64,000 nt of DNA, taken from Dioscorea cayenensis subsp. rotundata. Taxonomy: Eukaryota > Streptophyta > Magnoliopsida > Dioscoreales > Dioscoreaceae. Where the stretch lies: positions 30,441,016 to 30,505,015 of the forward strand of contig NC_052475.1 of the NCBI RefSeq assembly GCF_009730915.1, written 5' to 3'. Under the pieces are notes generated by a model. That model was not told the DNA's origin. It searched no databases and worked only from the letters and a program-made list of their open reading frames with translations. The position numbers and the translations under genes were made by a program. The first letter of the stretch is position 1. Every line of letters starts with the position of its first letter. Positions 48,716 through 61,048 of the stretch are shown in pieces.

Positions 48716-50059
48716 TTTAATATGCTTTCATGATCTCCACTACCATGATCTGGATTGCATGGTATTTACATTGGGCCGGCTGAATATCTAAGGAAATTTG
48801 AAATAGCCTAAAATTTGAGTTCAATTTTGATGCAATTCCTCTTTTGATGGCTTGTTGTTTAGGGATGACACAGAGCCAACTTGTTCAAGTCTTATTTATT
48901 CATGGATGTAATTTTTGTGTTTTTTTTTGTTGTGTAAATGGTTTAGATCTTGTGTGAAAATTACTTGCTAGTTTTCTTAGTTTCTTGACACTGTAATATC
49001 TAGGTTTCTCTCTTGATCTCAATTCCCAAATTATTAATGGTAACATATATGTGCAATTTTTTTTATTAATTCCTCATCGATATGTTGTGGAGTTCAATAA
49101 ATTCATGGTTGAAGATACTAAACTTCAGCCTTTTTTGACACTAGCTACTTACTTGTTATGGGTGTGAAAACCCTTGTATGAAATCTTATTCATTGTATCG
49201 GATTAGAGATTGTAGTCGTGTTTGGAATTATGCCAAACATTGAATTCTCCTTCTATTTACAGATATTTGGATTGAAATGCTAAAGATTCTGATGCTCGTA
49301 CATCTGGTGTTATCAATTTTTTTTTTTTTGGATTTTATTGAACTAGAAGAATGCTATTGATGGGAATTGAGTTCTTGCACAAAATTCAGCAATAGTAAAT
49401 AAACCCTCTTACGAGTCTTTAGAAGTCCTTTTGTATTCACTTACCTTTTTGATTATGATTGTTGGACCACTACAGTTAATGAGCGAGCTTGCCTTATTGT
49501 TGCTTATCTTTGGGTGAAGTATTTCATTTATATTTTATATCAGGCCTGACCTATTTGAGATACAGAGTAGTATACCTGGTTTTATGGTTGTTGTTGTGTA
49601 TAGGAAGAGTTCTTTTGGTATTTATACTTGTTGTACTGAAAGAATCTCTTATTATGTCAACTGTTTCTATGCTTAAACTTTTATTGTTAACCAACTTAAG
49701 GGCTATAATGTTGATGGCTCAAGGCAATGATTGTGAGTTCTTTTCATAGTAGGTTAGATCTTGTGATGTAATTCATTGGAAAAGTATGCTTTATCACTCC
49801 CTTCTCAGAAGCATTTGGTAACAAGGATGCATGATAGCTTGAACCACCCTGCCTCTTCATAAAATCAATAGTTCTCTCTTCACCACCTAAATAGGAGGAG
49901 CTAAATTAAAATTAGGAAAAACCAGTGAGAAGATATGGAGATAGATATCTGCATGATGGACTGTTGACAAAAGAATATCATTTAAAGCAAAATATTCCAG
50001 AAAAAATAAACTCAGGTTCAACTTGTCATAAGCAGATGACAGACTAATGTGAGCGTCAA
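48716..50059. other. T-rich intron-like DNA without a recognised gene
   Basis: Composition is that of plant introns (T-rich, scattered GT/AG), continuing from the exon-like fragment to the second copy of the duplicated block. No coding exon was recognised. Confidence 0.4.
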
Positions 50060-51243
50060 ATGTAAATAATTGATGCTCAATTTCACGGCTTGAATCTTAT
50101 AATATTATATAAAATAAATTTATTTTTAAGTAAGAAATTTAAATAACTATACTAAACATATTTCAAAAAATCAGAGTGGCGCAGCGGAAGCGTGGTGGGT
50201 AGACACCTCCCCAACCTTCTCGATTCATTCCTTTCCTCTTTGCTCTTTGCTTTGTCATCTCCGCTCTCCAAAATTTCCAGCAACCCATTAGAGGTAAGCA
50301 CACTCTCCATCCTGCCTCTCCTCCTACGTTTATTCTCCACTTTTACATCTGAATTTATTCTGAAGCTGAATCAATCCCCTTTATGTTTTCCTTGTATTGT
50401 GTTTAATCATAGCCTGGAAGTAATTTGTTTCTCTGAGAGTTACTTCAGTTGTGTATGCAGATCAATGCTCTTGGTCTTTGCAAAAAAATCTAATCTTTAT
50501 GCTTTTTCGTGCACTGCCGTTTGTAATTTCTATGTAAAGATTGAACTCATGCTACTTAATTCTGTTAATGTTGCTGCCCATTGAACATTACTGGATCAGT
50601 CTGATATTTGAATATTAATTGTCTTTGAGAAAGAAAAAAAAAAAAAGGAATTAGATAAGGAGCATGTCTATATAAAGCTTATTCATATTTATAAAAGAGA
50701 TTTTGTGTGTGTGTGTTCCCATGGTAAGGTAATAAAACTTCAACATTGCTAATTTGGTGTGAAAGTTCTTTTTGATGTTAGAACTTTTTTATGACCATAA
50801 GCTTTATTTAATAAATTATATAGTCTTAAGCATGTCATATAACAATTTCAACATAGAAGATCATCAGTGACAACTGGGAAATATTACCGGATTAGAGATG
50901 GAATTGTCATTGATGATGCCCATAATTTCCTGCTGAGGGTTTTTTTTTTTTTGCGCTAGACTCAGGCTTGTGCTGTTTGCATCACTCAACATGGCACTTT
51001 GATAGTATTAATGTCGAGGTCAATGGTTGTTTTATGGTCGAGCGATTAAAATTACTTTTCTTGCATGTTGAAAATCTTTCATTCCAGTATTTTTTGAGAC
51101 CAGCCTTTTACATGAGATTCTAGAGGGTGAGATGGCGGAAGTCTGGAATATTTTATGGCCTTTACTTGTTGACTTTTTTATTCATGCTGTGGCAAGGGCT
51201 AGAATTTTCGACATAAGTGAGAGGAGTGAAGACAATTATTTCC
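50060..51243 (+). repeat. Duplicated block, copy 2: half tRNA-iMet, MOG1 leader exon and intron 1
   Basis: Partner of 45153-46463. It lacks about 133 bp relative to copy 1, a deletion that removes the 3' part of the tRNA and the spacer and joins the tRNA 5' half to the leader exon. This copy is continuous with the coding exons of MOG1. Confidence 0.88.
50170..50199 (+). pseudogene. Half initiator tRNA-Met gene
   Basis: The first 30 nt of tRNA-iMet (ATCAGAGTGGCGCAGCGG through GTGGTGGG) are perfect, then the sequence jumps to TAGACACCTCC of the MOG1 leader. The A box remains but the anticodon, B box and 3' acceptor arm are gone, so no tRNA can be made. Confidence 0.9.
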
Positions 51244-51642
51244 AATTCTTGTGAGAGATCAAAAGTTATATTTTTTTATCTTTGAATTCCTATTCTGGGC
51301 AATGTCATTTATGAGCAGCATTGGGTCTTGGTATTCCTTCTTGCTGTTGTTGTTTGACAGACTTGAGCTGCAATCATTGGGAAACTTGGTCGTAATTCCT
51401 TGTTGATTTTATCTCAAAGGTGGCATATACAGATTTGGGCACGATTTTTTATTTTGATGTTAAAGGGTTGATCTGTGAAACTTGATGTGATTAGAACTTG
51501 ATGAATGAGTTGTAGTTGCCAAATGACTCTCTGGTTTCTTAAATCCTGTACTTTCAAAATTTTAGTTTCAACTGGCTAATTCACATTTTCATGTTTTGGA
51601 ATACAGGAATAAAGAAAGAAACAAATATAGAATACCATTGAA

Positions 51643-53090
51643 ATGCCGGGGGATGATTGTGTTGAGCGCCTCTTGTTTGGGGGTGCTATATCAAGTTACT
51701 TCCCTCTTAGGTTTCAGGTACTTTACTTGCACTGTTGTGTAAAATGGTCTATGCTTCTGGTTTGGCCATTGATCCATACTTAAGTTAATTCTTTTAAAAA
51801 ACTAAAAGTTAATTTTGTTTTTATTTCTTGGAGCAGGATGTGAGTGCTATACGTGAAGTTCCTGATCATCAGGTTTTCTCACAATAAGTTTTTCAAGGCC
51901 TTATGTTATCTTTTTATCTTGTCGCTTTCTTGTATTGCTTTCAGATCTGAGAACATCATTTTTTTTTGTGCCACTGACGTGTTATTATAAAACTTGAAGG
52001 AAGTTTTTGCAGATCCTACTCGTGATGAGAGCCTCATTTTTGAGCTATTAGATTTAAAACATGAGGTTGAAGACAATAACAGTGCTATTTGGTTTTTGCA
52101 AGACATTGCTAGAGAACAAGATGCTGAAGAAAGCATGGTAACAACCATGAAATCCAAATATCTTTAAAATTAAGAAACATTTATCTATATGACTCATATA
52201 TGACCGAGTCATATCTCAAACCGATATTAGATTCATTCGGATCTAAGATTAATACAGAATGATGAATGCATAGAAATGCTTGACACTGATCATGCTTTAT
52301 TGTTAATTTCTTTTCGGCAAGGTTCTTGAGCATTCAGGTACTCTTGAGGCAACTGGTTTGCAGAATAGAGGTTCACCTGTGATAGTTAGCACTGCAATTG
52401 CACAAATGGTAATTCATTTAACTGATTTTATTGCTCAAACTTCAGCTTTGCAGCACACTATTGTTCGTTCTGTAATTGCAATTTCATGAAATTCAAGGCT
52501 GATGATTGAAATTATTCCTGAACTTCATATTCATCCTAGATAGCTACCTTCTTTTTTCTCTTTCCCATCCCATGAGGCAACCTATTTATTGTTGTTGCGG
52601 ATTAACAATAATCAAAACATATGGTTTACAGGCTATTTCCAAGTCAAGACAGGGAAGGGAGGCACAAAATATTGTGCGGGTGGGTCACGGTTTCTTGTTG
52701 AGCATGCTAGTATATGAAAACTAGACGACGATCTGTTAACCTGCTGTGCTATTTTACTTCCAGGTATATCTTGCAAATTTGCGCCTTAAGGAAGTTGGAA
52801 CTGATGTGCTGATCACTGCAAACGAACCAATCATAATAAAGTACGTTTTCTGCAATGTTAGAAAGGGCCAACCTTGTACATGGCACACATATAACATGAT
52901 TGTACTCTTATCTAAGTATTTTACATTGTATGTTTTCAGTCCACTGAGTGAAAGCGCAGTGGCAGTAACAGCCGGTGTAGCTGTTCCTGCTGCACAAGCC
53001 GGATGCATGCCTGCAGCAGAGGTCTTCAAACTCGCTGTCACAAGCTTTAAAGTCCATGACTGGAATCTCTTTGGCGGTGCTGCTTCATAG
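51643..53090 (+). CDS. MOG1: MOG1-like Ran-binding protein, 7 coding exons
   Basis: Coding exons: 51643-51717, 51837-51872, 52000-52137, 52322-52408, 52632-52679, 52764-52840, 52940-53090; phases close to give 203 residues. A non-coding leader exon ends at 50293 and is spliced to 51607. The start ERLLFGGAISSYFPLRFQDV and the segment IREVPDHQEVFADPTRDESL match the Mog1/PsbP-fold N-terminus (RxLFGGAI, PxxFxDVSxxRxVPDxQEVF). Mog1 binds the nuclear GTPase Ran and promotes nucleotide release, acting in nuclear transport; the Arabidopsis relative is about 200 residues. Intact. The leader exon and intron 1 are duplicated 5 kb upstream together with a tRNA gene, giving a possible alternative promoter. 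Confidence 0.88.
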
Positions 53091-55470
53091 ACTAAGCACC
53101 AATAAACACATGTATGTTTGACAATTTTCTAAGTTTAAAAATTCAATCATTTGAATAACAAAAGCATGCTACTTTATTTTTCTTGGATGCTTGTCTGGTG
53201 CTGCAGCTTTGCTGCTTGTTATAATTCAAATCCCTGTCCCCCCTTAAGAATCAAAATTTGTGTGAGATCTAAACTTCAGAGATATCACACACACACACAC
53301 ACACACACACACTTACTTTTTAGTAGCACTAATTTCTGAAAAACCTGGTTGACAAGAAGTTGGCAGTAAAAGAAGTTAAAAATTCAGAGCAAGATTTTTC
53401 CTTCATCTCATCAGTGATGGATTATGTTTGCTGATGCATGGTTGAGTTGCTGCTGTCCCAACTTGTCGGCCTTCTCCTGATGCTCATCAATAATATCCAG
53501 TGCTTGTTCTTGCTGTCACACTGCTTATCAACATCAAGATCAAACAAACACTGGGCTCCATTACTGATCTTGACCGTATAATGCTTAATGATGCCTCTGA
53601 AATTATTCTGCTGCAACAATTATGCTGTGGGACCTTGACATTGGTGAAATATTTTCACTGTAACAACCTGTTTGTGACTATATGATTCTATGAAAAACCA
53701 AAAAGATGCCACACACACACACATACATATTTAAATATATATAGATATATATATATATATTTTTTTTTTATAGATATACTAATATGGTTAAGGGTTAAAC
53801 TGGGGGGTGGGGTAACCAAGGTATTAAACTGGAAGACAGCACATGGAATCCTTCAGCTTTTGTGGCAATTGGAGGTCTCTGGTGTTAAAGAGGGTTCCAT
53901 CATGCTCTCTGCCACCCTTTTGGGGTGTCTAAGTTTTGCCTATTGCTATTCATTTCTCTGTTCACCAACTATAGTTTCTTGTCTCTTTGATTTCAGCCAC
54001 AGATTGATTTTTGTATTCATATATATATATATATATATTTATTTATATTTTTTTTAACATAATTTCAAAAAAAAAAAAATGAAAGGGATTCCAACCATGA
54101 TTAGATGGTTAAAACCCAATATATAATTTATTTAAATTTAAATTTTCATAATTTTAAATCCTAAAAAAATTTATAGGTGCAGAGATTAAAACCACAATGT
54201 GTTTTGTTTGTTATAAGTTAAATTTTTATATATTTGAATATGTTATTTTTATTTTTTGAAAAAAGTAATTCATAGGAGTACAATTGCGATTTAAATAGGT
54301 AGTGAATATCAATAAATAAGTAGTTTAAGAATTAGAGCTGGTACACCTATAATATGAGCAAGTACTTAAAAAAAAGTCTAAGAATTAGAGACAATATGCT
54401 TATAATTTGAGCTAGTAATCTAAAAATTAAAATGGATAAATATATAATCTAAATAGATATCTGGCGTTTCGAAGTAAGCTAGTAAATCCTGTCTACGCAT
54501 CTAAATAAGTAAAGCATTATTCAAACCAGGTAGACCCTCAACCTTAGCAAATAATGAATACTTTTAAAGGGCAATAATTCATACTTTCTTTCCAACATCT
54601 TAATCAACAAACTATTTTATACTAACTCCAATTTCTCTCTTTTAGTCTCTGAACCACCAAATTATTCTAGAATTACTTTTATTTCCTTTTTTTTATTTTC
54701 CAAAAATAAAAAGAAAAACAATGACAATGACAATGACAAGAAAAAAAAGAAAATAAAAAAATAAAAATATAAGCACTTTAATATTATAAAAATAAAAAAA
54801 TAAAAAATAATGTCTGCAATGATTATAAGAAAAAAATTATAGATAAAAATAAACCTTGTGAGTAGGACCATCAAATCACTCTGTAAATGTTACCCAACTT
54901 TTAATTTATTTTTCCATATATGCATGTATATAACTAATTAATATAAAAATATATATAATATACTAATATATAATCAAACAAGAGGTACATTCAAAAACTC
55001 ATGGACTATCATTCATGGCATCATTTTGCCGTGTTGAGGCTGCACCAATCCCAACTCTACAAATTTTAATTTTTAATTTTTTTAATTTTTTTTTTCCGTA
55101 GATTGTTCTGGAATTAGATCAAGGATGCTTTGGATGATGCATCATGTCATCTCGTCATGTTGCTTGTCTACCTACTCTAAAAGCCAACTCTACTCAATTT
55201 TTGTCCCTTTTAGCATTTTAAATTCAAATACTTAAAATCATTTTTATTTTTTATTTTTTGTTTTTCTATAAAATAAAATTTGGAGGGGGCTACATATAAT
55301 TATTGTCGGACTTTTATAAGTTACATATAATTTTGTTTTTGCACTTAATTTAACAGAAAAACAGGATATTACTAGAGATATTCTATTTTGGGTAAGTGTT
55401 TTTAGTAGGAGAATTTGCGTGTAATTATCTAAAATTGGAAGGGGTTATATACATAATTATGAGAAGCGGG
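53091..55470. other. Intergenic DNA with microsatellites
   Basis: MOG1 3' flank, a CA microsatellite (53287-53312), TA runs near 53740-53760 and 54018-54040, and A/T-rich sequence. No gene is seen. Confidence 0.45.
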
Positions 55471-55489
55471 CGGAGGTACACTTACCGGT

Positions 55490-55860
55490 ACGCAACCCAA
55501 GCCTAGAGATGTCTAGTCATCAATGATCAATGGCATTTTCGTAAATCCAACTAAACTATGTGGGTAAACAGGAAAGGGCGCCACCTGATTGGCGGGCAGG
55601 TAGGACCCACTTGACGATGTGACGGGACCCAAAACAGAGGGCCCTCTTGTGATGACGTCATTCATAAGGACTAGTGTGGGGCCCACCTACTGCTCGATTT
55701 CCTCTGGTCGCTTCTATTGCGTCAGTGACGTCAGCCCTAATTTTATCCAAGGGTTGTCTGACGTGGCAATGGCAGACCCAGTAGTGGTGGGTCCCACCGA
55801 TTGTAACGGGTCGGATCTTGATGGGTCTAGTGGGTATCCAACGTGATCCGACCATGGATT
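55490..55860. promoter_or_regulatory. GC-rich island with TCP-type and TGACGTCA sites
   Basis: A 370-base island of high GC content in an AT-rich desert. It contains palindromic GTGGGGCCCAC (55676-55686), palindromic GTGGGTCCCAC (55787-55797), GGACCCAC (55603-55610), two perfect TGACGTCA palindromes (55653-55660 and 55726-55733) and TGACGTGGC (55759-55767). GTGGGNCC is the class I TCP consensus, and TGACGTCA and TGACGTGG are bZIP sites. A 75-codon frame across it shows no protein features. It may be a distal regulatory block of the TCP gene 5.2 kb downstream or an unannotated promoter. Confidence 0.5.
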
Positions 55861-56836
55861 TTCAAGATCTAAAATATTTTACAAAACTTTCTGTCAAATT
55901 TAATTGTATAAATAATTAATTAAAATTTAAAAGCAAATTTATATATAAATATTGAAAATTCAGCCGCATTTATATAAAGATATCTAACAAAAACTTTGAG
56001 GTCACTACTGTAGTAATGATCAAACAATTGAGATATTTGACTTCTATGTAAAAAATTGAAGTTCAACTTTTTATTAAAGTATGATTTGAGGTATAAATAT
56101 GATATTTATTCAAGTTATAAATAATTAATTAATTAAAAATAGTAGTGATTAGATCAAAGTTTAGTGTGCCTTAATTTGACATTAAAAAAAGAAAGGAACT
56201 TTTGATGAAGAGTTACCGTTGGTTTGTGGAAGTAAGAGCCATTTGATGGAATGTCTCTCAAACAATGGACTCAAAAAACAGCCTGAAAATTTTAGTCAAG
56301 TGGTTTTTAATCATCAATTAATGACTACATTGTTTCTTCACCTTGGCATTTAATTCTTGATTTAGTACAACAAAGTACATACTTACTATTTTCTCACATT
56401 CTCCCAAACAGCAAGTTTTCTTGTACTTGCTCCATTTTATTTGTATTATTTCCCATATAAGAAAAAATAAATAAATAAATGATTGATTTTTTTCATTTTT
56501 TTTTAAAAAGAAAAGAGAGAGAGAGAGAAGAAATAAAAACAAGAGAAGTGAGCCTTTAGTCTTGAGTGTATTAAATGTTGATAAAAACTAACAGTTATAT
56601 GGAAAAAGAACTGTCGGCATGACTTGCTTTCATGAATTGGGGTCAAGTCTGACTGATACATAAACCCATCTTTTTCTCATTCATGTTCACGTTTGGCTCA
56701 AGAAGTCATCCCTTGCTTTGATTTTTATTTTTTTGATAAAGACTTCCTCTCTCTCTATTTTATATAAGCTTTTTTACTATTATACCCTTGAGGAAAAAAA
56801 TCATATATATATATATATTATTTTTAATTCATCGGT

Positions 56837-57057
56837 TTTTTATGAACAAGCCCTCATGACGACTAAAATCTCTTCCTCTAAGACAAATCCTATTGATGGA
56901 AAACATGGGTTTTTTATGAATAAGTCCTCATGACGACTAAAATCTCTTCCTCTAAGACAAATCCTATTGATGGAAAACATGGGTTTTTTATGAATAAGTC
57001 CTCATGACGACTAAAATCTCTTCCTCTGAGACAAATCCTCATGACCAACATGGAATG
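56837..57057. repeat. 74-bp tandem repeat, three copies
   Basis: The word CATGACGACTAAAATCTCTT starts at 56855, 56929 and 57003, exactly 74 bases apart each time. Copies 2 and 3 are nearly identical and the third ends early. Confidence 0.85.
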
Positions 57058-59980
57058 AAAAAGCTAGTTCAAATTATATATAACTTGTATTATTACAAAT
57101 AATTTCTATTCATTTATATTTAATACATGTTATAACCAAAAAAGAACTAAAAAATTTTACAACATAATGGATTATGATTTCATTGTTTCCTCTCTATTTA
57201 TATTGGAAAATGAAAAAAGAGTAAAAAATAAAAAATAAACTTATTACTCATAAAATTTATAAGTTAATTTTCAACTATATTTATATAATTCAAACCTCCA
57301 TCATTTTGACTTGGGAAGGGAACGAAATATTAGCTCTTCTATTATAAGAGTGGTTATGTAAATATTTTCTCTACATATTGCTTGTTTAAATTATTTTATA
57401 TTTTTTTAATAAACATAGATAAACAACAATGTTTTGTGGTCATAAGAAAGATATATGAATATGTTATTTAAAATAAAGTGGACTATGAATATGTTTATGT
57501 GTTTTCTTTTTTTCCTTTTTTCTTATATTTAACATAATTATCTTCTTATAAACTTATTTCTTCATATATACATTTTTTTTCAATTTATCCAATCAATCAC
57601 GTAAATTGTCCATTGTTATATAAATTTTCTTATTCATTTGTTACTTATGTTTTTAGTCCTGCCATTGTTTTGCTAATAATGGTTTTAGGTCTTAATCAAA
57701 TCATGTGATTATATATTCTACATTATTAATCCAATCAAATCTTAATATGCTTTGTGTTTTTTCAGCCATTTGAGGGAATCTTGTTAGGTTTGGCTTCCTC
57801 TTGTCTTGCCCTAACTTTGTTGTGACTTACAAACAACTTCCTTGTTTTTTAGATTTCTTCTTTGATTTAATGTTTGGGAAATTGCACATTTAAACTCTAT
57901 TTAAATTTGAGTGTAGCTCAATTTTTTATTAAAAAAATTAAAAATAAATTTAAATTTATAGCTGATTGAACTTAAAAAAATTAAGTTATCTCATTTGAAA
58001 TATAGTTGAAAGACCACATGCCATTACAATACTGTTTTTTATATTAGGTTTGGTTTTAATAATTTTTTTATGAAATAGTACATGACAGTGTATATCCTAA
58101 ATTACTTTTAAACCGAATAGTTTAGTATCACATCTCTTCGATAAATATATGTTACATAGAATTTAAAATATTTAGACAAAGACTAATATGCAGGCGAATA
58201 AACTCAAAAAAAATAAAAAATAAAAAATAAAAAAGTCTAGGGTTACAAGTTGAACCCCTTGAGTACCTCACCCTTAAGTTAAATGGTCATAACTGTGACA
58301 ACTAACATTGTCTCTCATTTTTCTCTCTTTTATATCTCTAGTTGTGCCATTTATCACTTTACTCCAAAGTTGCAAACATTCTAGTCAAACGACACCATTT
58401 TGGATAATCAACCCCTAGTGAATGTTTGGATTTAATTAGAAATTGTATGCTATGGTCCTACCCAAATCTAACAGACCATTTAAGTTTAACCCCAAAAATA
58501 AAAACACATCAAGGTAGATAATGGCAACATTATATGCATTAATGGACAAAACATCAGCAAAGAGACAAAGTGCTTATTTTTGATATTATATATGAGATAT
58601 CCTTTTGTGGTGCTTTTTTGTTTGTTTTTTTTTGTTTTTTAATTCAACTTGACATGAAACAATATTATGACAAGACATTATTAGTGTCAAGATTAAGAAT
58701 TAATTATTTTTTAAATGCAATTAACTATTTTAATGAAAAGAAAAAAGGTACTGTGATGTTACACTAAAAAAGAAAAAAAGGAAGTGGAGATTTGTTTGGT
58801 TTTTACCATGCATGATGCCTAGCTAACATTCCATACAAGATTTGATCACACAATGCTCCAAAGGGTTAAAAAGTTAAAAACAAACAAGATGATATTAAAG
58901 TACCGTGACAGTGGAAGTATTCAAACATTGGTTTTAATTTTGCCACATGGCAATAAATGTCTCAAGGACAAAAGTGGATATCATACATAACTATTGTTAG
59001 TAAAAGATTGTATCTTGTTTTCATTTTAAAAAAAATACATAATTAAACAACTTAAAATTAAGGAGAGTTTCAACAAAATCATCTTTGCAAGTTTGGAATG
59101 GTTGTAGTTATGAGTTTTAGACAATTAATAATAAATAAATAAAATAAAAACAAATAAATATATGTGAAAAATTCATAACTGACAAAACCACAAACAGAAG
59201 AGATGAAGATGATGATTTTACTATATTGAAAATTTAGTATAATGGTAACAACTTAATTTATCAAAGTCATTACATTATAATAAAATCTTAAAATATATTT
59301 AAGTGTTAGTGTATTACAAATTAGGTTAATTAAGATTTAATTTCGGTCTAAGTCTAATTTTGCTATAGTTTGGTGTTGTCCCACCCCTGACTATCATCAT
59401 AAATTAAAAAACTGAAGCTTTTACAAATAAAATTAAATAGAATTGGGTTATAAACTCTATTAGTTGTATTGAACTAAAATAAAAGTATATAACAAATATA
59501 AAAAATTAATATCTATCAAATAAACGCATAATTTATTAAAATATCAAAAACCAATTATATTCAGTGAATTGGAACCAGATGGTTTAAATAAAACAAACTT
59601 TATTAATTAATATCTAAATTAATTCACTAATCCCAAGCTGAGTTGTTATATAGTGATTAAATAATAGTGTCACATTGGTATAAGTGTGTGATGAATGATA
59701 AGGAACACCCTGGGTTCCAGTTCACCCATCTGAATGCATTCTATAAAATAAGCTCACAAGAATGTTCCATGGTTTGTTTGCATCTCTCTTTACTCCAAAA
59801 TATTTCTTAACATGCATTAAAGGAGCGGAAGATTAACATTAATCACGCCTCTAATTAAGTTTGCCCGCATGACAAACTTTACTAAAACCCAGACTCCTAT
59901 GCTTGCTTATTTATTATAAATAATAAATAACTTAAACTACAGTTAAACACAAAGACATTGATCACGGAATGAAAAAAAAA

Positions 59981-60009
59981 AACCCTAACCCTAACCCTAA
60001 CCCTAAACC
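59981..60009. repeat. Short interstitial telomere-like repeat
   Basis: Four CCCTAA units in a row, closing with CCCTAAACC. Telobox-type words are common in plant leaders; here the run stands about 1 kb before the TCP gene. Confidence 0.75.
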
Positions 60010-60111
60010 AAAAAGTTGATGGTAAGTGATGAGGTTTGGCCGGAGAAGGGGCAAAGGGAAAGGCAGATGGGAAAAAGGTGACGGAGGAGAATGATTACAA
60101 GGGTGGAGGGA

Positions 60112-60194
60112 GGGTCCCACAAAGAGGGTGATCTTTTCTTCTTTGCAGTCTCTCATATTTTTTCATTTTTTGACTTGCTAAGAGTGGGACCCAC
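60112..60194. promoter_or_regulatory. Class I TCP-type sites upstream of the TCP gene
   Basis: GGGTCCCAC (60112-60120) and the palindrome GTGGGACCCAC (60184-60194) fit the class I TCP consensus GTGGGNCC on one or both strands. They lie about 0.9 kb before the TCP start codon, so feedback by TCP proteins is possible. Confidence 0.5.
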
Positions 60195-61048
60195 TTACCC
60201 CCCTCTCTATCTCAATTCTCAGGCCACTACTGTCTTTATGGATTGAATGATAAAGAGCACCGCACGTGGACTCTGAGCCAAGTGACTGCCCAACCACAGT
60301 AATTGGAAAAAATTAATTAAATTATATATATATATATATATATACTTGGGAAAAAGGAAAAAGAAAGAAAATAGAGAAAAAGGAAAAGCTTATAGTAAAG
60401 CAAGCATTTCCCTCAAAAACCCTTGCTTTCCATTTCATGCCACTCTATAATTTCTACTCATTGTAATTGTTGCTTAAAGTTTTCCTTCTTCTTCTTCTTC
60501 TTCATCCTGTAGCAAAAGAGAAAAATAATTAAATGAGTCTTGAGAGGGATAAGCAATTGTTATACAGGTGATGCATATATATATTTGTATACATGCAAAA
60601 CACACCTTCTTCATCTTTATCTTTGGATCAATATCTATAATAGTTCCCCATCCTTCTTCTTAATTCCAACCCCCAGCTTCACTTATCATCATCATGTGAA
60701 TCACCTATTTTATTCTATTCTATTCTTTCTTCTCTTTTAATTAATATTCCTATGTGATTGTTGTGTCTTAACACTTTCTCTCTCTCAGTCTTTCTTTTCT
60801 ATATACTTTAAACAAACACTCCCATGATGATCAAAGTCTGAGTTGTGCCTCTGATTCCTCCAAACTCCTAAAAAACATTCTTCGATCTCCACCTCGATCG
60901 CTCCTTCTCTCAAAACCCTAAAAGCCTTGATCACTCACACACAGTACACTATCATAATCATAATCATCATCATCATCATCATCATCATCACTACCACCAA
61001 GAAAAGCAAAAGAAACATAAAACCCTAATAACCATGGTCTGATCAACC
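60195..61048 (+). promoter_or_regulatory. TCP gene promoter and leader with uORFs
   Basis: Contains a TA run (60324-60344), a CTT run (60486-60504) and a CAT run (60960-60990). Short upstream frames precede the gene: ATG ATG ATC AAA GTC TGA at 60823 and the minimal ATG GTC TGA at 61034, whose stop is six bases before the main ATG. The leader limits are not visible. Confidence 0.45.

Larger units (their letters stand above)
55861..60110. other. Long AT-rich intergenic stretch
   Basis: No protein-coding gene recognised. Contains a 74-bp tandem repeat (56837-57057), microsatellites, and a telomere-like run at 59981-60009. Confidence 0.5.

Noticed and set aside
50170-50199. Second initiator tRNA gene
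   Set aside because: Only the first 30 nt remain; anticodon, B box and 3' acceptor strand are missing.
53281-53312. CA, CT, GA and TA microsatellites as functional arrays
   Set aside because: Ordinary simple repeats with no spacers or positional logic; nothing like a CRISPR array is present.
55619-55846. 75-codon frame in the GC-rich island
   Set aside because: Its length follows from local GC content, no domain or splice pattern is seen, and the regulatory palindromes explain the sequence better.
59981-60009. Telomere-like run as sign of a chromosome end or fusion
   Set aside because: Only four units in an otherwise normal upstream region; teloboxes are frequent near plant genes.
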